Counted from the first letter of the stretch, positions 1-8,203 are shown. The stretch is 64,000 nt of DNA from Pseudarthrobacter sp. PS3-L1 (GCF_030063285.1 NZ_JASISU010000003.1:496001-560000); one strand, 5' to 3'. Notes: generated from the letters alone by a model not told the origin. Numbers and translations: made by a program.

Positions 1-1348
1 TGGACTGGCGTATGTCAGTGCCCTCGCAGGTGGCACGGACCAGGGCAAGGATGCGGCTGCTCAGTGCGGGCCTTCCTGGCGCGGCTGCGTGGAGGGAATA
101 GATGGTGTCTCGAAGGTCTTTGATGGTTGCGTCAAGCTCTGCGGTGACGGACGCTATCCGGGCCAGCGGCTCGGCACCAACAACAGATCTTCGCAGGCTC
201 TGGATACTCAGGCCAGCCGCAAAAACACGTTGGATCACCAGATCGTGCAGATCCCGCGCAATCCTGTCCCGGTCCCCAAACACAGCTTCCTGCTCGCGCT
301 GGGCGTGAAGCTGAATCAGTTCTAGGGCCAGAGACACATGGGCTGCGAAAGTCGAGACCATGTCCTGGTCGAGTTGCGAGAAGGACGTATCCTGGCGGCT
401 GCGCGCAATCACGAGGAAACGGGCGTGGTTGCCGCGACTGGTGATCCTTGTACAGAGGGTTGCTCCGAAAAGCTCACGCTTCGGAGCCGGGAAGACCGCG
501 TCCAGGCCGTCACCCGTGAGGATACTGGTTCCACCGAACCCCGACGTGAAGCGATGCAGGGCGGAACCGCTTCCCAGGTGAGCGCCCTGCAGGGACTCAA
601 GGTCGCGCCCCAACGCCACTTCGCAATACAGCTGATCGTCCGAGCTGAGTTGGGTCAGGACCATGACGGCGTTGGCTTCAGAAGCGGAAAATGCATGGTC
701 GGCTACTATTTCAACGTCACTACGGTGTGTTTCCTGGGAGTCGTCAAGAAGTGCCCGCGCCGCCTGTTGGCCGCTTTCCAGCCAGCGGGAGCGGTGGGTC
801 TCGTTCTCAAAAAGACGCATGTTCTCGATGGCGACTCCGGCAGCGGCGGCGAGCGCCACAACCAAGTCCTGATCATCCTGCGTGAAATCATCAGCCCCGC
901 TCTTTTCAGTGAGGTAAAGGTTCCCGAACACTGTGTTCCGGACTTTGATGGGAACGCCCAGGAACGATGTCATTTGCGGATGGTGTTGTGGAAACCCTGC
1001 CGCCGCGGGATGCTCGCGCAGATCCTGCAGCCGCAACGGCTTTGGTTCGGAGATCAGCAACCCGAGAACACCATGGCCTACCGGCAGTTTGCCGATCTTC
1101 GTGACCTGTTCAGGTGTCAGTCCAACGGTGATGAAATGACTGAGGCGGTCATCATTGCCGACCACTCCGAGTGCACCATAACGGGCGCCGGACACCTGGC
1201 ATGCTGATTCGAGAACACTCTCCAGCACCTTTTCCAGGCCCGCATTTTCGGCGATAGCGGCAAATCCGGACAGGAGGTGGTCCACCCCAGGCGAAGGAGG
1301 TAGCGGTTTCTTGGCGTCCGGGTCGCGATGTTCACGTCGTTCGGTCAT
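1..1348 (-). CDS. devS: DevS/DosS-type GAF sensor histidine kinase (3' end beyond window)
   Basis: Reading the minus strand from an ATG at 1348 gives 449 uninterrupted codons running off the left edge. Two GAF domains are visible (about residues 35-180 and 205-345), followed by a NarL-class HisKA_3 dimerisation helix whose H-box RIARDLHDLVIQ carries the phospho-acceptor His368. The ATPase domain must lie outside the window. The first GAF contains GHGVLGLLI, an HHPQM segment (122-126) and FGNLYLTEK, all characteristic of mycobacterial DosS/DosT, where this domain binds heme and senses O2 or NO; heme binding here is inferred. An in-frame ATG at 1360 is an alternative start. It lies downstream of the DevR-type regulator gene on the same strand, its probable partner. 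Confidence 0.9.
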   Translation of the reverse strand, partial: MTERREHRDPDAKKPLPPSPGVDHLLSGFAAIAENAGLEKVLESVLESACQVSGARYGALGVVGNDDRLSHFITVGLTPEQVTKIGKLPVGHGVLGLLISEPKPLRLQDLREHPAAAGFPQHHPQMTSFLGVPIKVRNTVFGNLYLTEKSGADDFTQDDQDLVVALAAAAGVAIENMRLFENETHRSRWLESGQQAARALLDDSQETHRSDVEIVADHAFSASEANAVMVLTQLSSDDQLYCEVALGRDLESLQGAHLGSGSALHRFTSGFGGTSILTGDGLDAVFPAPKRELFGATLCTRITSRGNHARFLVIARSRQDTSFSQLDQDMVSTFAAHVSLALELIQLHAQREQEAVFGDRDRIARDLHDLVIQRVFAAGLSIQSLRRSVVGAEPLARIASVTAELDATIKDLRDTIYSLHAAAPGRPALSSRILALVRATCEGTDIRQS

Positions 1349-1492
1349 TTCTGATCCCATGGGTCCGCCCTACTAGAGATACCGGGAGCCCATCTCGGTG
1401 AAGCGTCGAAAGGCGCACTCTTCACGACAGCCGTGGGTCCAGACACTACAGCAGACGAGGCCCCTTTCGGAGAGCCTACGCATTTCGTCACG

Positions 1493-1957
1493 TCACCGAA
1501 AGAGCTCGGTCCGGGCATCCCAGGACGGAGTGTCCCATACATCTGGGAGAGTCGTCCTGAAATGACGGCCTGTCAGGCTGGTGGGATTGACCCTCAGGTA
1601 GATTTCCTTGCTGCCAGGCTGCCAGGGGTTCAGCTTCAGTTTGTCAATGCGTGTCTTTTCGTCCTGGCCTTCGACATGCACCGCCTGGCCCTTGACCATT
1701 ACGCTCCATGCCGTTCCCGCGGGCGGGCCGTAACCGTCAACTTCCAGGGCGCAGGGATCCTGCAGGGCGCCCCAGAATTTTGTGCCAGCTTCCGTTCGGA
1801 ATACGAGGCTGTTTCCGTCCACGACAAAGTTGATAGGGAAGATCTCGGGGTGATGGTCAACAATGACGGCCAGCCTGCCCACAGCGCTTCGGCGGAGAAA
1901 TTCCCAGCATTCGGCAGGATCCAGCCGCTTGGTAGTGTCGCCTATCCGGGGTGTCAT
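1493..1957 (-). CDS. pyridoxamine 5'-phosphate oxidase-fold protein (FMN-binding split barrel)
   Basis: A 154-residue protein with the PNPOx-like split-barrel signature: an N-terminal LRRSAVGRLAVIV strand, then PEIFPINFVVDGNSLVFRT, typical of small flavin-binding proteins such as those in mycobacterial dormancy regulons. Substrate and cofactor cannot be read from the sequence; FMN or F420 binding is a family expectation. It is closely related to the next gene upstream (2021-2491), sharing the PEIFPINFVVD block, which points to tandem duplication. A DosR-like box lies 35-50 nt upstream of the ATG, the same spacing as for its paralogue. There is no sign it is a true PdxH: it is short and lacks the PdxH C-terminal substrate-binding segment. 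Confidence 0.85.
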   Translation of the reverse strand: MTPRIGDTTKRLDPAECWEFLRRSAVGRLAVIVDHHPEIFPINFVVDGNSLVFRTEAGTKFWGALQDPCALEVDGYGPPAGTAWSVMVKGQAVHVEGQDEKTRIDKLKLNPWQPGSKEIYLRVNPTSLTGRHFRTTLPDVWDTPSWDARTELFR

Positions 1958-1991
1958 GGCACTGACACTAACCCCTGCCCCGCCAGCAGGC

Positions 1992-2007
1992 TAGGGTCAT
2001 TGGTCCT
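1992..2007 (-). promoter_or_regulatory. DosR-like box upstream of the 1493-1957 gene
   Basis: Minus-strand AGGACCAATGACCCTA matches 13 of 16 positions of the best site in this window (GGGACCAACGGCCCTA at 2526-2541). It lies 35 nt upstream of the ATG. Assignment is by pattern and by the DosR-like recognition helix encoded nearby. Confidence 0.55.
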
Positions 2008-2020
2008 GCGCAAACCTGTT

Positions 2021-2491
2021 CTACTCCAGACCTGCCCGCGTGGTGTCATCAAGCGTTATCCGCCAACTGGCAGAATCAACGACGTCGAACCGGCGTCCAG
2101 AAATTACATCTGGCGTTATGCGGATGAACCTGTCTTTGGTCCCGGCCTGCCATGGATGCAGTGGCAGATCGAAGGTGTCGAGAAGTTCAGTGGGCCGACT
2201 GATCGTGGCAGCAAGTCCCTTGAGGACCACGCTCCATGCAGAAGCACCCGCAGTGTCCGTTCCATCAGATTCAAAGGCCACCCGCGCACCGCTCAAGGCA
2301 GCGGCAGCCTTTGTTCCCTCTGCGGTCCGAAAGACCACGCTTCCGTGGTCGACAACGAAGTTGATCGGAAAGATCTCGGGGTTGCCTTCCGCTACGACAG
2401 CCAGCCTTCCCACTGCCACTGTTCGCAGGAGCGCCCAGCAGGCATCTGCCGCGAGGATTTCGGTGGACTGTGCCGGGACGTCGGTACTCAT
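2021..2491 (-). CDS. pyridoxamine 5'-phosphate oxidase-fold protein, paralogue
   Basis: A 156-residue split-barrel flavoprotein-family member with CWALLRTVAVGRLAVVAEG followed by PEIFPINFVVDHGSVVFRT. It is a close paralogue of the downstream gene, and both carry WSVV/MVKG in the second half and PWQ(A/P)G(T/S)K near the C-terminus. The ATG at 2491 is preferred because a strong DosR-like box sits 35 nt upstream, exactly as for the paralogue. It lies between the DevR-type regulator and the DevS-type kinase, which argues for a role in the low-oxygen response. Biochemical function is unknown. Confidence 0.85.
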   Translation of the reverse strand: MSTDVPAQSTEILAADACWALLRTVAVGRLAVVAEGNPEIFPINFVVDHGSVVFRTAEGTKAAAALSGARVAFESDGTDTAGASAWSVVLKGLAATISRPTELLDTFDLPLHPWQAGTKDRFIRITPDVISGRRFDVVDSASWRITLDDTTRAGLE

Positions 2492-2525
2492 GGAACCAAT
2501 GGTGCGCGCTCACCGGAACAGAAAA

Positions 2526-2541
2526 TAGGGCCGTTGGTCCC
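2526..2541 (-). promoter_or_regulatory. DosR-like box (best match in window)
   Basis: Minus-strand GGGACCAACGGCCCTA, an imperfect dyad GGGACC/GGCCC matching the known mycobacterial DosR-box layout. It lies 35 nt upstream of the PNPOx-fold gene at 2021-2491. Confidence 0.65.
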
Positions 2542-2564
2542 ACCTTCTTGCCGGATTGGTGGGA

Positions 2565-3275
2565 TCAATCCCCGTCGTCCCGTGGTGTTTTCAGGTGGGC
2601 CACAAAAACGGCAGCCTGCGTGCGGCGTTCAAAGCCCAGCTTGGCCAACATTGATGAGACGTAGTTTTTCACGGTTTTTTCCGCAAGCACCATGGCTTCG
2701 CCGATCTGGCGATTGGTCATCCCCTGGCTGACCAGATCCAGTACCCGACGTTCCTGTTCCGTCAGGGACGCCATCCGCGGATCTGTAGGCTGCGCAACGG
2801 TAAGGCCTGCGAGGATCGTCTTCCTTGTCGCTTCGTCGAACAGCGATTGGCCCATCGCGGTCTTGCGAATCGCCCCGAGGAGGTCTGAGCCGCCGATCTC
2901 CTTGAGGACGTAGCCGGACGCGCCGGCGAGGACGGCGCCCCGCAGCGCCTTGTCGTCGTCATAGCTTGTGAGTATGAGGCACTTCAGCGAAGGGTCAACA
3001 GAACGGACACTGCGGCACACCTCAATGCCCGTTCCGTCCGGCAGCCTCGCGTCGAGGACACAAACATCCGGTCGCAGTGCAGGGATCCGACGGGTCGCCT
3101 CCTCCGCGGATCCAGACATGCCGACGACGTCGAGTCCCTCACTTTCCAGAAGTTCCCTGAGTCCGCGACGGACCAGTTCGTGGTCGTCGAGGAGATATAC
3201 GCGCAACGCTGCTTGCTCCTCGCCAGCTCCCGCCGACTCCTCATTCACCATTGTTCCCATTCGCTTCGGGTTCAC
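2565..3275 (-). CDS. devR: DevR/DosR-type NarL-family response regulator
   Basis: A 236-residue response regulator. The receiver domain (about residues 25-145) has acidic Asp30/Asp31, phospho-acceptor Asp75 in CVLDARLPDGTG, Thr103 and Lys125. A LuxR/NarL helix-turn-helix follows (about 168-228). Its recognition segment LAEKTVKNYVSSMLAKLG with ERRTQAAVF is nearly identical to M. tuberculosis DosR, including the Lys/Lys/Asn residues that contact DNA there, so the same operator class is expected; such sites occur repeatedly nearby. The GTG start at 3275 overlaps the stop codon of the flavodoxin gene by one base and has AGGAAGG just upstream; ATG codons at 3260 and 3251 are alternatives. It is cotranscribed with the USP and flavodoxin genes and is the probable partner of the kinase at 1-1348. 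Confidence 0.93.
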   Translation of the reverse strand: MNPKRMGTMVNEESAGAGEEQAALRVYLLDDHELVRRGLRELLESEGLDVVGMSGSAEEATRRIPALRPDVCVLDARLPDGTGIEVCRSVRSVDPSLKCLILTSYDDDKALRGAVLAGASGYVLKEIGGSDLLGAIRKTAMGQSLFDEATRKTILAGLTVAQPTDPRMASLTEQERRVLDLVSQGMTNRQIGEAMVLAEKTVKNYVSSMLAKLGFERRTQAAVFVAHLKTPRDDGD

Positions 3276-3727
3276 TATCCTTCCTGGATCTTGTCCGCCA
3301 GGTCATGTCCCCAGCGTCTGGCACGAAAAAGTTCATCGGTCATAAGCATGGGGTCCGATGCCACCATGAAACTTTCGGGATCCGAAAGTACCGAAAATCC
3401 CTTGCCGCGTAGTCTTTCCCTCAGAGCGGTGCCCTTCCTGCCGACAAAGGAGCCGGGTCCCTGGAGCCGGGTATCAAAAAGGGCTGCCTGCTCGCTGTGC
3501 GGTGGCAACCCCACGACGTGCCTCATGACCCCGGCGAACTGGACCGGTGCGCCAAAGACCACCACATCGTATCCATCAAGCTCGGTGAGCCCCACGTCAT
3601 CCACGGAGGCCACGCGAACCGAGAGGTTCTCATCCATTCCATCCCCCACCGCCAGAGCGACATCCTTCGTATCTACAAAAATCGATTCATAGACCACCAG
3701 GGCCTTCAGTACTGGTAGGGCGCTCAT
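3275..3727 (-). CDS. flavodoxin-domain protein
   Basis: A 150-residue protein whose N-terminus KALVVYESIFVDTKDVA is the phosphate-binding loop of flavodoxins (T/S-rich loop after the first strand), followed by YDVVVFGAPVQFAG, the second FMN-contacting loop. The length fits a single flavodoxin domain. It may carry electrons under low oxygen or regulate another protein; the partner is unknown. Its ATG overlaps the stop codon of the upstream USP gene by four bases and its stop touches the devR start, so USP, flavodoxin and devR are almost certainly one transcript. Confidence 0.8.
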   Translation of the reverse strand: MSALPVLKALVVYESIFVDTKDVALAVGDGMDENLSVRVASVDDVGLTELDGYDVVVFGAPVQFAGVMRHVVGLPPHSEQAALFDTRLQGPGSFVGRKGTALRERLRGKGFSVLSDPESFMVASDPMLMTDELFRARRWGHDLADKIQEG

Positions 3728-4206
3728 TGCCCCTCCCTGGTACTGACGTTCTCCCTGGTTTTACTGTTATGGACCACCAGGACAGGACAGTGCGCGTAGG
3801 CAACGCACGCGGAACTGACTGACCCGGTAGGCAGACCATACAGGCTTCCGTAACCCCGGCGGCCCACCACAAGCATCAGCGCAGTCAAACTGGCTTGAAC
3901 CAGGATGACCCTTGGATCTCCGCGGAGCACTAGGGTTTGCGCGCCACTTCCCTGGCCGCCGGACGCGGATGCGCAGATTGCCTTCCGCAGGACTCCTGCC
4001 TGAATCATTCGTGCATCAGTAGCGCTACCTGACACGCCGCCGTCGTCAATCGATCCGACAATACTGGGGACATCCCAAACGGTGACGGCAAGGACAGTAG
4101 CCCCAATATCCTCCGCGAGGTCCAGGGCTTCCTGGAGCGCTGCCACCGAGGACTGCGAGCCGTCGACCCCCACCACGATCCTCGGCACATCTCTCGCAGT
4201 CTGCAT
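3724..4206 (-). CDS. universal stress protein (UspA family)
   Basis: A 160-residue single UspA domain. IVVGVDGSQSS at the N-terminus and VVGRRGYGSLYGLPTGSVS near the C-terminus form the ATP-binding G-x2-G-x9-G-S motif, so this is the nucleotide-binding type. I prefer the ATG at 4206 over 4248 because the longer form adds a non-homologous leader and would cover promoter sequence. Two adjacent DosR-like boxes lie 49-83 nt upstream. First gene of the USP-flavodoxin-devR operon, so devR is probably autoregulated through these boxes. Confidence 0.9.
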   Translation of the reverse strand: MQTARDVPRIVVGVDGSQSSVAALQEALDLAEDIGATVLAVTVWDVPSIVGSIDDGGVSGSATDARMIQAGVLRKAICASASGGQGSGAQTLVLRGDPRVILVQASLTALMLVVGRRGYGSLYGLPTGSVSSACVAYAHCPVLVVHNSKTRENVSTREGQ

Positions 4207-4254
4207 GCTGACTCCCGTCCATGGGTCGTTGGGACCACTGCCAACCATTCTGTT

Positions 4255-4270
4255 GATGTCCGTTGGTCAC
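4255..4270 (-). promoter_or_regulatory. DosR-like box, promoter-proximal of a pair
   Basis: Minus-strand GTGACCAACGGACATC matches 12 of 16 positions of the 2526-2541 site. It lies 49 nt upstream of the USP ATG at 4206, with a second site 19 bp further upstream, a tandem layout like that of strong DosR promoters. Confidence 0.45.
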
Positions 4271-4273
4271 GCA

Positions 4274-4289
4274 CAGTGCCAAAGGTCAC
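4274..4289 (-). promoter_or_regulatory. DosR-like box, distal of a pair
   Basis: Minus-strand GTGACCTTTGGCACTG matches 13 of 16 positions of GGGACCTTTGGCCCTA. It is tandem with the site at 4255-4270. Confidence 0.5.
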
Positions 4290-4345
4290 GCGGAGCTCCG
4301 CAGCGGCCTGCCACTGGGTATCCAGGACGCTCCCGTGGGAAACAG

Positions 4346-4361
4346 ATGACTTTTGGCCCTG
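4346..4361 (+). promoter_or_regulatory. DosR-like box upstream of the tandem USP genes
   Basis: Plus-strand ATGACTTTTGGCCCTG matches 13 of 16 positions of GGGACTTTTGGCCCTA. It lies 60 nt upstream of the ATG at 4422. A perfect 12-bp palindrome, CCTAGGCCTAGG (4386-4397), sits between it and the start codon. Confidence 0.5.
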
Positions 4362-4421
4362 TGCGGGCACGCGGGGACGGGTGATCCTAGGCCTAGGTAC
4401 CTACAAAAGGACGGAAAACCC

Positions 4422-4892
4422 ATGTCCACACACCTTTCACCTCTTCGCAGGATCATCGTCGGCGTCGACGGATCGGAATCCTCAGTTGAGGCACTCCGGC
4501 AGGCCCAGCGGCTGGCACAGCCCGTCGATGCCAAGATCACCGCGACGGCATTCTGGGATTATCCCCAGATCTACGATGGCTATCTCGCCCAGGGCATTGA
4601 CGGCTTTGAGGAAAGCGCGGAGGCCCTTCTACGCCAGGCAGTGCAGGATGCTTTTGGCCATGACACCCCGGCCAACGTCGAACCAACGCTGGTGCGTGGG
4701 CACCCCCGTGAAGGGTTGATAGAAGCCACCCGGGCCGCAGACCTTGTGGTGGTGGGTCGGCGTGGTCATGGTGCCTTCGGTGGCCTGCTCCTGGGCTCCG
4801 TCAGCTCCGCTTGCGTGGCCCATGCCCACTGTCCAGTACTGGTTGTCCACGCACCCCAAAAACAAGGAGTTAAGCCAGATGAAAAATCCTGA
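4422..4892 (+). CDS. universal stress protein (UspA family)
   Basis: A 156-residue single UspA domain with IIVGVDGSESS and VVGRRGHGAFGGLLLGSVSS, the complete ATP-binding motif. The start is the ATG at 4422, preceded by AAAAGGACGG; the frame is open further upstream but without homologous sequence. It overlaps the next USP gene by 14 bp, so the two are translationally coupled. Divergent from the USP-flavodoxin-devR operon, with shared DosR-like sites in the intergenic region. Confidence 0.92.
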   Translation: MSTHLSPLRRIIVGVDGSESSVEALRQAQRLAQPVDAKITATAFWDYPQIYDGYLAQGIDGFEESAEALLRQAVQDAFGHDTPANVEPTLVRGHPREGLIEATRAADLVVVGRRGHGAFGGLLLGSVSSACVAHAHCPVLVVHAPQKQGVKPDEKS

Positions 4893-5742
4893 GGAAATCA
4901 TAGTCTGCACCAACGATTCGCTGCACAGCAGGGCGGCGATCGCCTGGGCGGCCCATCGAAGCATGGATACGGGCCACCCGTTGGCCATTGTCCACGTTGT
5001 GGATGATCGATGGATGGCGGAGCCCTACCCCTGGCTTGGTGTCCTCCGCGAAATGGGAGAGGACATGCTGACTGCGGCTGTTCAGCAGGCAAAAGATGCC
5101 GAGCCCTCCGTCAGTGTGCGCAGCGCGCTCCTTGAGGGAAGCATCGCTGGCTCGTTGAGGAAGGTCTCTGAACAGGCTTCCATGGTGGTTCTCGGCTCAG
5201 GGAGCAACGAATTTCCACGCTTCCAGCGCGCACTCCAGGTGGCGGCAGCGGCAGTGTGCCCGGTGGCGGTCATCAATGGTGCTGATGACGTCGCGAATAG
5301 GCGTGGAATCGTGGTGGGTGTTGACGGTTCGGAGCAATCAGTCCAAGCTGTCGGTTTCGCGGCAGCCGAGGCCGACCGAACGGAACAGGAACTCACAGTG
5401 GTGTATGCCCTGTCCCGAGCGGATCGCTGGATTGAGGCGCGGCTTCCACAATCCAGCATGGCCGCCATTGTTAATGACGAAGAGCGGATTGTCCTTGCCG
5501 AAAGCGTCGCCGGCCTCAGCCAGGATTTTCCTGACCTGAAAATTCACCGGCGGCTCGTCACGGACCTGGACCCGGCCGCTGCGCTTGCTGATGCTGCAGC
5601 CAGCGCAGCGCTTCTAGTGGTGGGAAGCCGTGGTCGCGGTGGATTCCGACACCTCCTGCTGGGATCCACTGCCCATGGCGTCCTTGGCGAGGTTCGCTGC
5701 CCCACACTGATTACGCGGACTTACCGAGAAGACCGCGGGTAG
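4879..5742 (+). CDS. tandem-domain universal stress protein
   Basis: A 287-residue protein with two UspA domains. The N-terminal one (about residues 1-140) starts EEIIVCTNDSLHSRAAI and lacks a clean glycine-rich ATP loop. The C-terminal one (about 145-285) has GIVVGVDGSEQSV and VVGSRGRGGFRHLLLGSTA, the ATP-binding form. The start is the ATG at 4879 with AAGGAG ten bases upstream. Last gene of the two-gene USP operon; a strong terminator follows directly. The split between a degenerate and an intact nucleotide site is common in tandem USPs. Confidence 0.9.
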   Translation: MKNPEEIIVCTNDSLHSRAAIAWAAHRSMDTGHPLAIVHVVDDRWMAEPYPWLGVLREMGEDMLTAAVQQAKDAEPSVSVRSALLEGSIAGSLRKVSEQASMVVLGSGSNEFPRFQRALQVAAAAVCPVAVINGADDVANRRGIVVGVDGSEQSVQAVGFAAAEADRTEQELTVVYALSRADRWIEARLPQSSMAAIVNDEERIVLAESVAGLSQDFPDLKIHRRLVTDLDPAAALADAAASAALLVVGSRGRGGFRHLLLGSTAHGVLGEVRCPTLITRTYREDRG

Positions 5743-5746
5743 CGTC

Positions 5747-5784
5747 AAAGGCGTCCCTGCCACACTGGCTCTGGGACGCCTTTT
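5747..5784. terminator. bidirectional rho-independent terminator
   Basis: AAAGGCGTCCC (5747-5757) pairs with GGGACGCCTTT (5773-5783) around a 15-nt loop, with T-runs on both strands. It ends the USP operon (+) and the phosphoketolase transcript (-), whose stop codon lies within the arm. Confidence 0.85.
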
Positions 5785-8203
5785 AATCCTCCAACGGTGT
5801 CCATTTCCAGGCCCTGATCTCTGGAAGATCTTCGAAGTGCCCCCGGATGTAGGCGGTGTGGGCAGTGAGCTGGGACAGGCAATGATCCCTTAGGACAGCC
5901 ATTCCTGGAAGTTCATGCCTGGATCGGTCCATGGCTTCCATGGCCAGGTGATAACGGCTCATCCGGTTCAGCACCACCATGTCAAAAGGCGTTGTGGTGG
6001 TTCCCTGTTCGTTGTATCCGCGCACGTGGAATCTCTCGGGCTGCGGCCTTCCGTGCAAAAGCTGGTGCAACGCGCGCGCGTAGCCGTGCCAAGCCACCAC
6101 CACATCGACATCTGCGGTGAACAGTTCGGCAAACTTGGCGTCAGAGAGGCCGTGCGGATGAGCGGACACAGGGGGGAGGACCATCAGGTCCATGACGTTG
6201 ACAACCCTGACGCGGAGTGTTGGGACAAACTTCCGCAGGAGCCACGCCGCGGCGAGGATTTCCTCCGTGGGGACATCGCCAATACAGGCCAGGACGACGT
6301 CCGGGGCATCAGCGCCCGTGGAATTCCTGGCAGCCTCATGGCCGGCCCACCCCCAGACGCTAGCCCCGTCTGCGGCTTGTTCCTGCGCTTCCTCAAGGCT
6401 GAGGTATTGGGGATGGGACTGCTTGTCCACCACAATCACGTTGACGTAGTCCATGCTGTTCAGCACATGCTGAGCCACCACCAGAAGTGAGTTGGCGTCC
6501 GGTGGGAAGTAGACGCGGGTGACCGTACCGGAAAGTGAGAGGACGACGTCGACAAGCCCGGGACCCTGATGGCTAAAGCCATTGTGGTCATTACGCCAGC
6601 AGGTGGAGGTCAGCAGGATGTTGAGGCTGGGGACCCGGTGACGCCATTTTAGGGTGCGGGCATGCTGCAACCACTTCGTGTGCTGCACCGTCATTGACGC
6701 GCTCACCATGGCGAAGGCTTCATAGGTGGCAAAAAGCCCGTATCGCCCTGTCAGGACGTACCCTTCGAGCCACCCCTGGCAGAGGTGTTCGGACAATACC
6801 TCCATCACCCTCCCGGACGGCGAGATCCTGTCCTGGGGCACCGGGTGCTCCCGGTGTCCGGGTGGAAGCATGAGGCATCTGTCGCTGGCCTCGAATACCG
6901 CGCCGAGACGGTTGCTGTTGGTCTCGTCTGGGCAAAATAGTCGAAAGCGTGGGTTTTCCGCCGTGTTGAGATAGATGTCGCGGAGCATCTCGCCCAGTGG
7001 CCTGGTGGTCTCGTGATGGATGCTCCCACGGGGTTGGATGTCCACCTCATAGGCCGTCAGTGCAGAAATCTTGAGAATCTCTGTCTTCTCGGACGTCCGG
7101 CCTGCCCCAGGATCACCCATGCGAAGGGAGCCGGTGGGAGCCAGGGCCTGCAGTTCAGCGATCAACGCCCCGTCAGCGTCAAAGAGCCGTTCCGGGCCGT
7201 AGGACCTAAGCCACTTATTCAGCTGTGCGAGGTGGGCGGGATTTTCCCGCACCGCGGCCAGCGGGACCTGATGGGAGCGGTAGGTTCCCTCCACCGGGAG
7301 GCCGTCCACAATGGCAGGTCCTGTCCAGCCCTTTGGTGTCCGGAGAATAATTGCAGGCCACTGCGCAGGCCCTGTTACGCCGTGTTCCCGGGCATCTTCC
7401 TGGATGTTCCGGATGCGCGCATAAGCCTCATCCATGGCCGCTGCGAGAGCAACATGCACCGGGCCGGGCTCTTCTCCGCTGACAGTCACCGGCGACCACC
7501 CATGGGCGCGCAGGAGATCCTCAACCCGTTCATCCGGATAGCGGCCCAGGACAGTGGCACCGGAGATCTTGTTGCCGTTCAGGTGCAGTATGGGCAGCAC
7601 AGCCCCGTCCCGTGCCGGGTTGATGAAAGAGGGAGCTTTCCAGGATCCCTCCAGCGGCCCCGTCTCCGCCTCTCCGTCACCGATGACGCATGCTGCTATG
7701 AGGTCTGGGTTGTCCATCACGGCCCCTGTGGCGTGCATCAGTGAATAGCCCAGTTCACCACCCTCATGGATGGAACCAGGCGTCGCAGGTCCAACATGGC
7801 TTGGAATGCCGCCGGGAGTGGAAAACTGGCGCACCAATGATCGCAGGCCGTGGTGGTCGGTGGTCATGGCTGGATAAACCTCTGAGTACGTCCCCTCCAG
7901 GTAGAGGTTGGCTACTACAGCCGGCCCCCCGTGCCCGGGTCCGGCTATGAAAAGTATCCGTGCGGACGTGTGCTGAATCAGCCTATTGAGATGGACGTAG
8001 ATCAGTGATAGGCCGGGGCTAGTACCCCAGTGGCCCAGCAGCCGCGGCTTTATGTCCCCCGCCACCAGCGGACGGCCAACCAAAGGATTTTCCTGCAGGT
8101 AGATCTGCGCCACTGTGAGGTAGTTGGCCGCTTCCCAGTACCGGTGCAGCAGAGCAAACGATTCGCCGGTTGCCGATGTGTATTCGGGGTCTGCGCCGTG
8201 CAT
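5783..8203 (-). CDS. xfp: xylulose-5-P/fructose-6-P phosphoketolase
   Basis: An 806-residue thiamine-diphosphate enzyme splitting xylulose-5-phosphate (and/or fructose-6-phosphate) with phosphate to acetyl phosphate plus glyceraldehyde-3-phosphate or erythrose-4-phosphate. Family hallmarks: GHWGTSPGLSLIYVHLNRLI, AGPGHGGPAVVANLYLEG, the pyrophosphate-binding segment VIGDGEAETGPLEGSW, and HLNGNKISGAT. Length is standard. I chose the ATG at 8203 (GAAAGG upstream) over the TTG at 8209. The gene follows a PNPOx-fold gene by 57 bp and probably shares its DosR-like promoter, giving an oxygen-independent route to acetyl phosphate and ATP. Confidence 0.96.
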   Translation of the reverse strand: MHGADPEYTSATGESFALLHRYWEAANYLTVAQIYLQENPLVGRPLVAGDIKPRLLGHWGTSPGLSLIYVHLNRLIQHTSARILFIAGPGHGGPAVVANLYLEGTYSEVYPAMTTDHHGLRSLVRQFSTPGGIPSHVGPATPGSIHEGGELGYSLMHATGAVMDNPDLIAACVIGDGEAETGPLEGSWKAPSFINPARDGAVLPILHLNGNKISGATVLGRYPDERVEDLLRAHGWSPVTVSGEEPGPVHVALAAAMDEAYARIRNIQEDAREHGVTGPAQWPAIILRTPKGWTGPAIVDGLPVEGTYRSHQVPLAAVRENPAHLAQLNKWLRSYGPERLFDADGALIAELQALAPTGSLRMGDPGAGRTSEKTEILKISALTAYEVDIQPRGSIHHETTRPLGEMLRDIYLNTAENPRFRLFCPDETNSNRLGAVFEASDRCLMLPPGHREHPVPQDRISPSGRVMEVLSEHLCQGWLEGYVLTGRYGLFATYEAFAMVSASMTVQHTKWLQHARTLKWRHRVPSLNILLTSTCWRNDHNGFSHQGPGLVDVVLSLSGTVTRVYFPPDANSLLVVAQHVLNSMDYVNVIVVDKQSHPQYLSLEEAQEQAADGASVWGWAGHEAARNSTGADAPDVVLACIGDVPTEEILAAAWLLRKFVPTLRVRVVNVMDLMVLPPVSAHPHGLSDAKFAELFTADVDVVVAWHGYARALHQLLHGRPQPERFHVRGYNEQGTTTTPFDMVVLNRMSRYHLAMEAMDRSRHELPGMAVLRDHCLSQLTAHTAYIRGHFEDLPEIRAWKWTPLED

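Noticed and set aside
338..1207. Long plus-strand open frame of 289 codons
   Set aside because: It is antisense to the DevS-type kinase, whose minus-strand translation gives clear GAF and H-box motifs; the plus-strand product has no recognisable feature.
1433..2731. Plus-strand open frame of 432 codons spanning two PNPOx-fold genes
   Set aside because: It mirrors two clear minus-strand genes and their DosR-like operators; its translation is compositionally odd and lacks domains.
4221..4236. Possible further DosR-like site (minus strand GGTCCCAACGACCCAT)
   Set aside because: Only 11 of 16 positions match and it lies within 30 nt of the start codon, a poor place for an activator site.
5915..7744. 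Plus-strand frames of 191 and 243 codons within the phosphoketolase gene
   Set aside because: Antisense shadows of a highly conserved enzyme.
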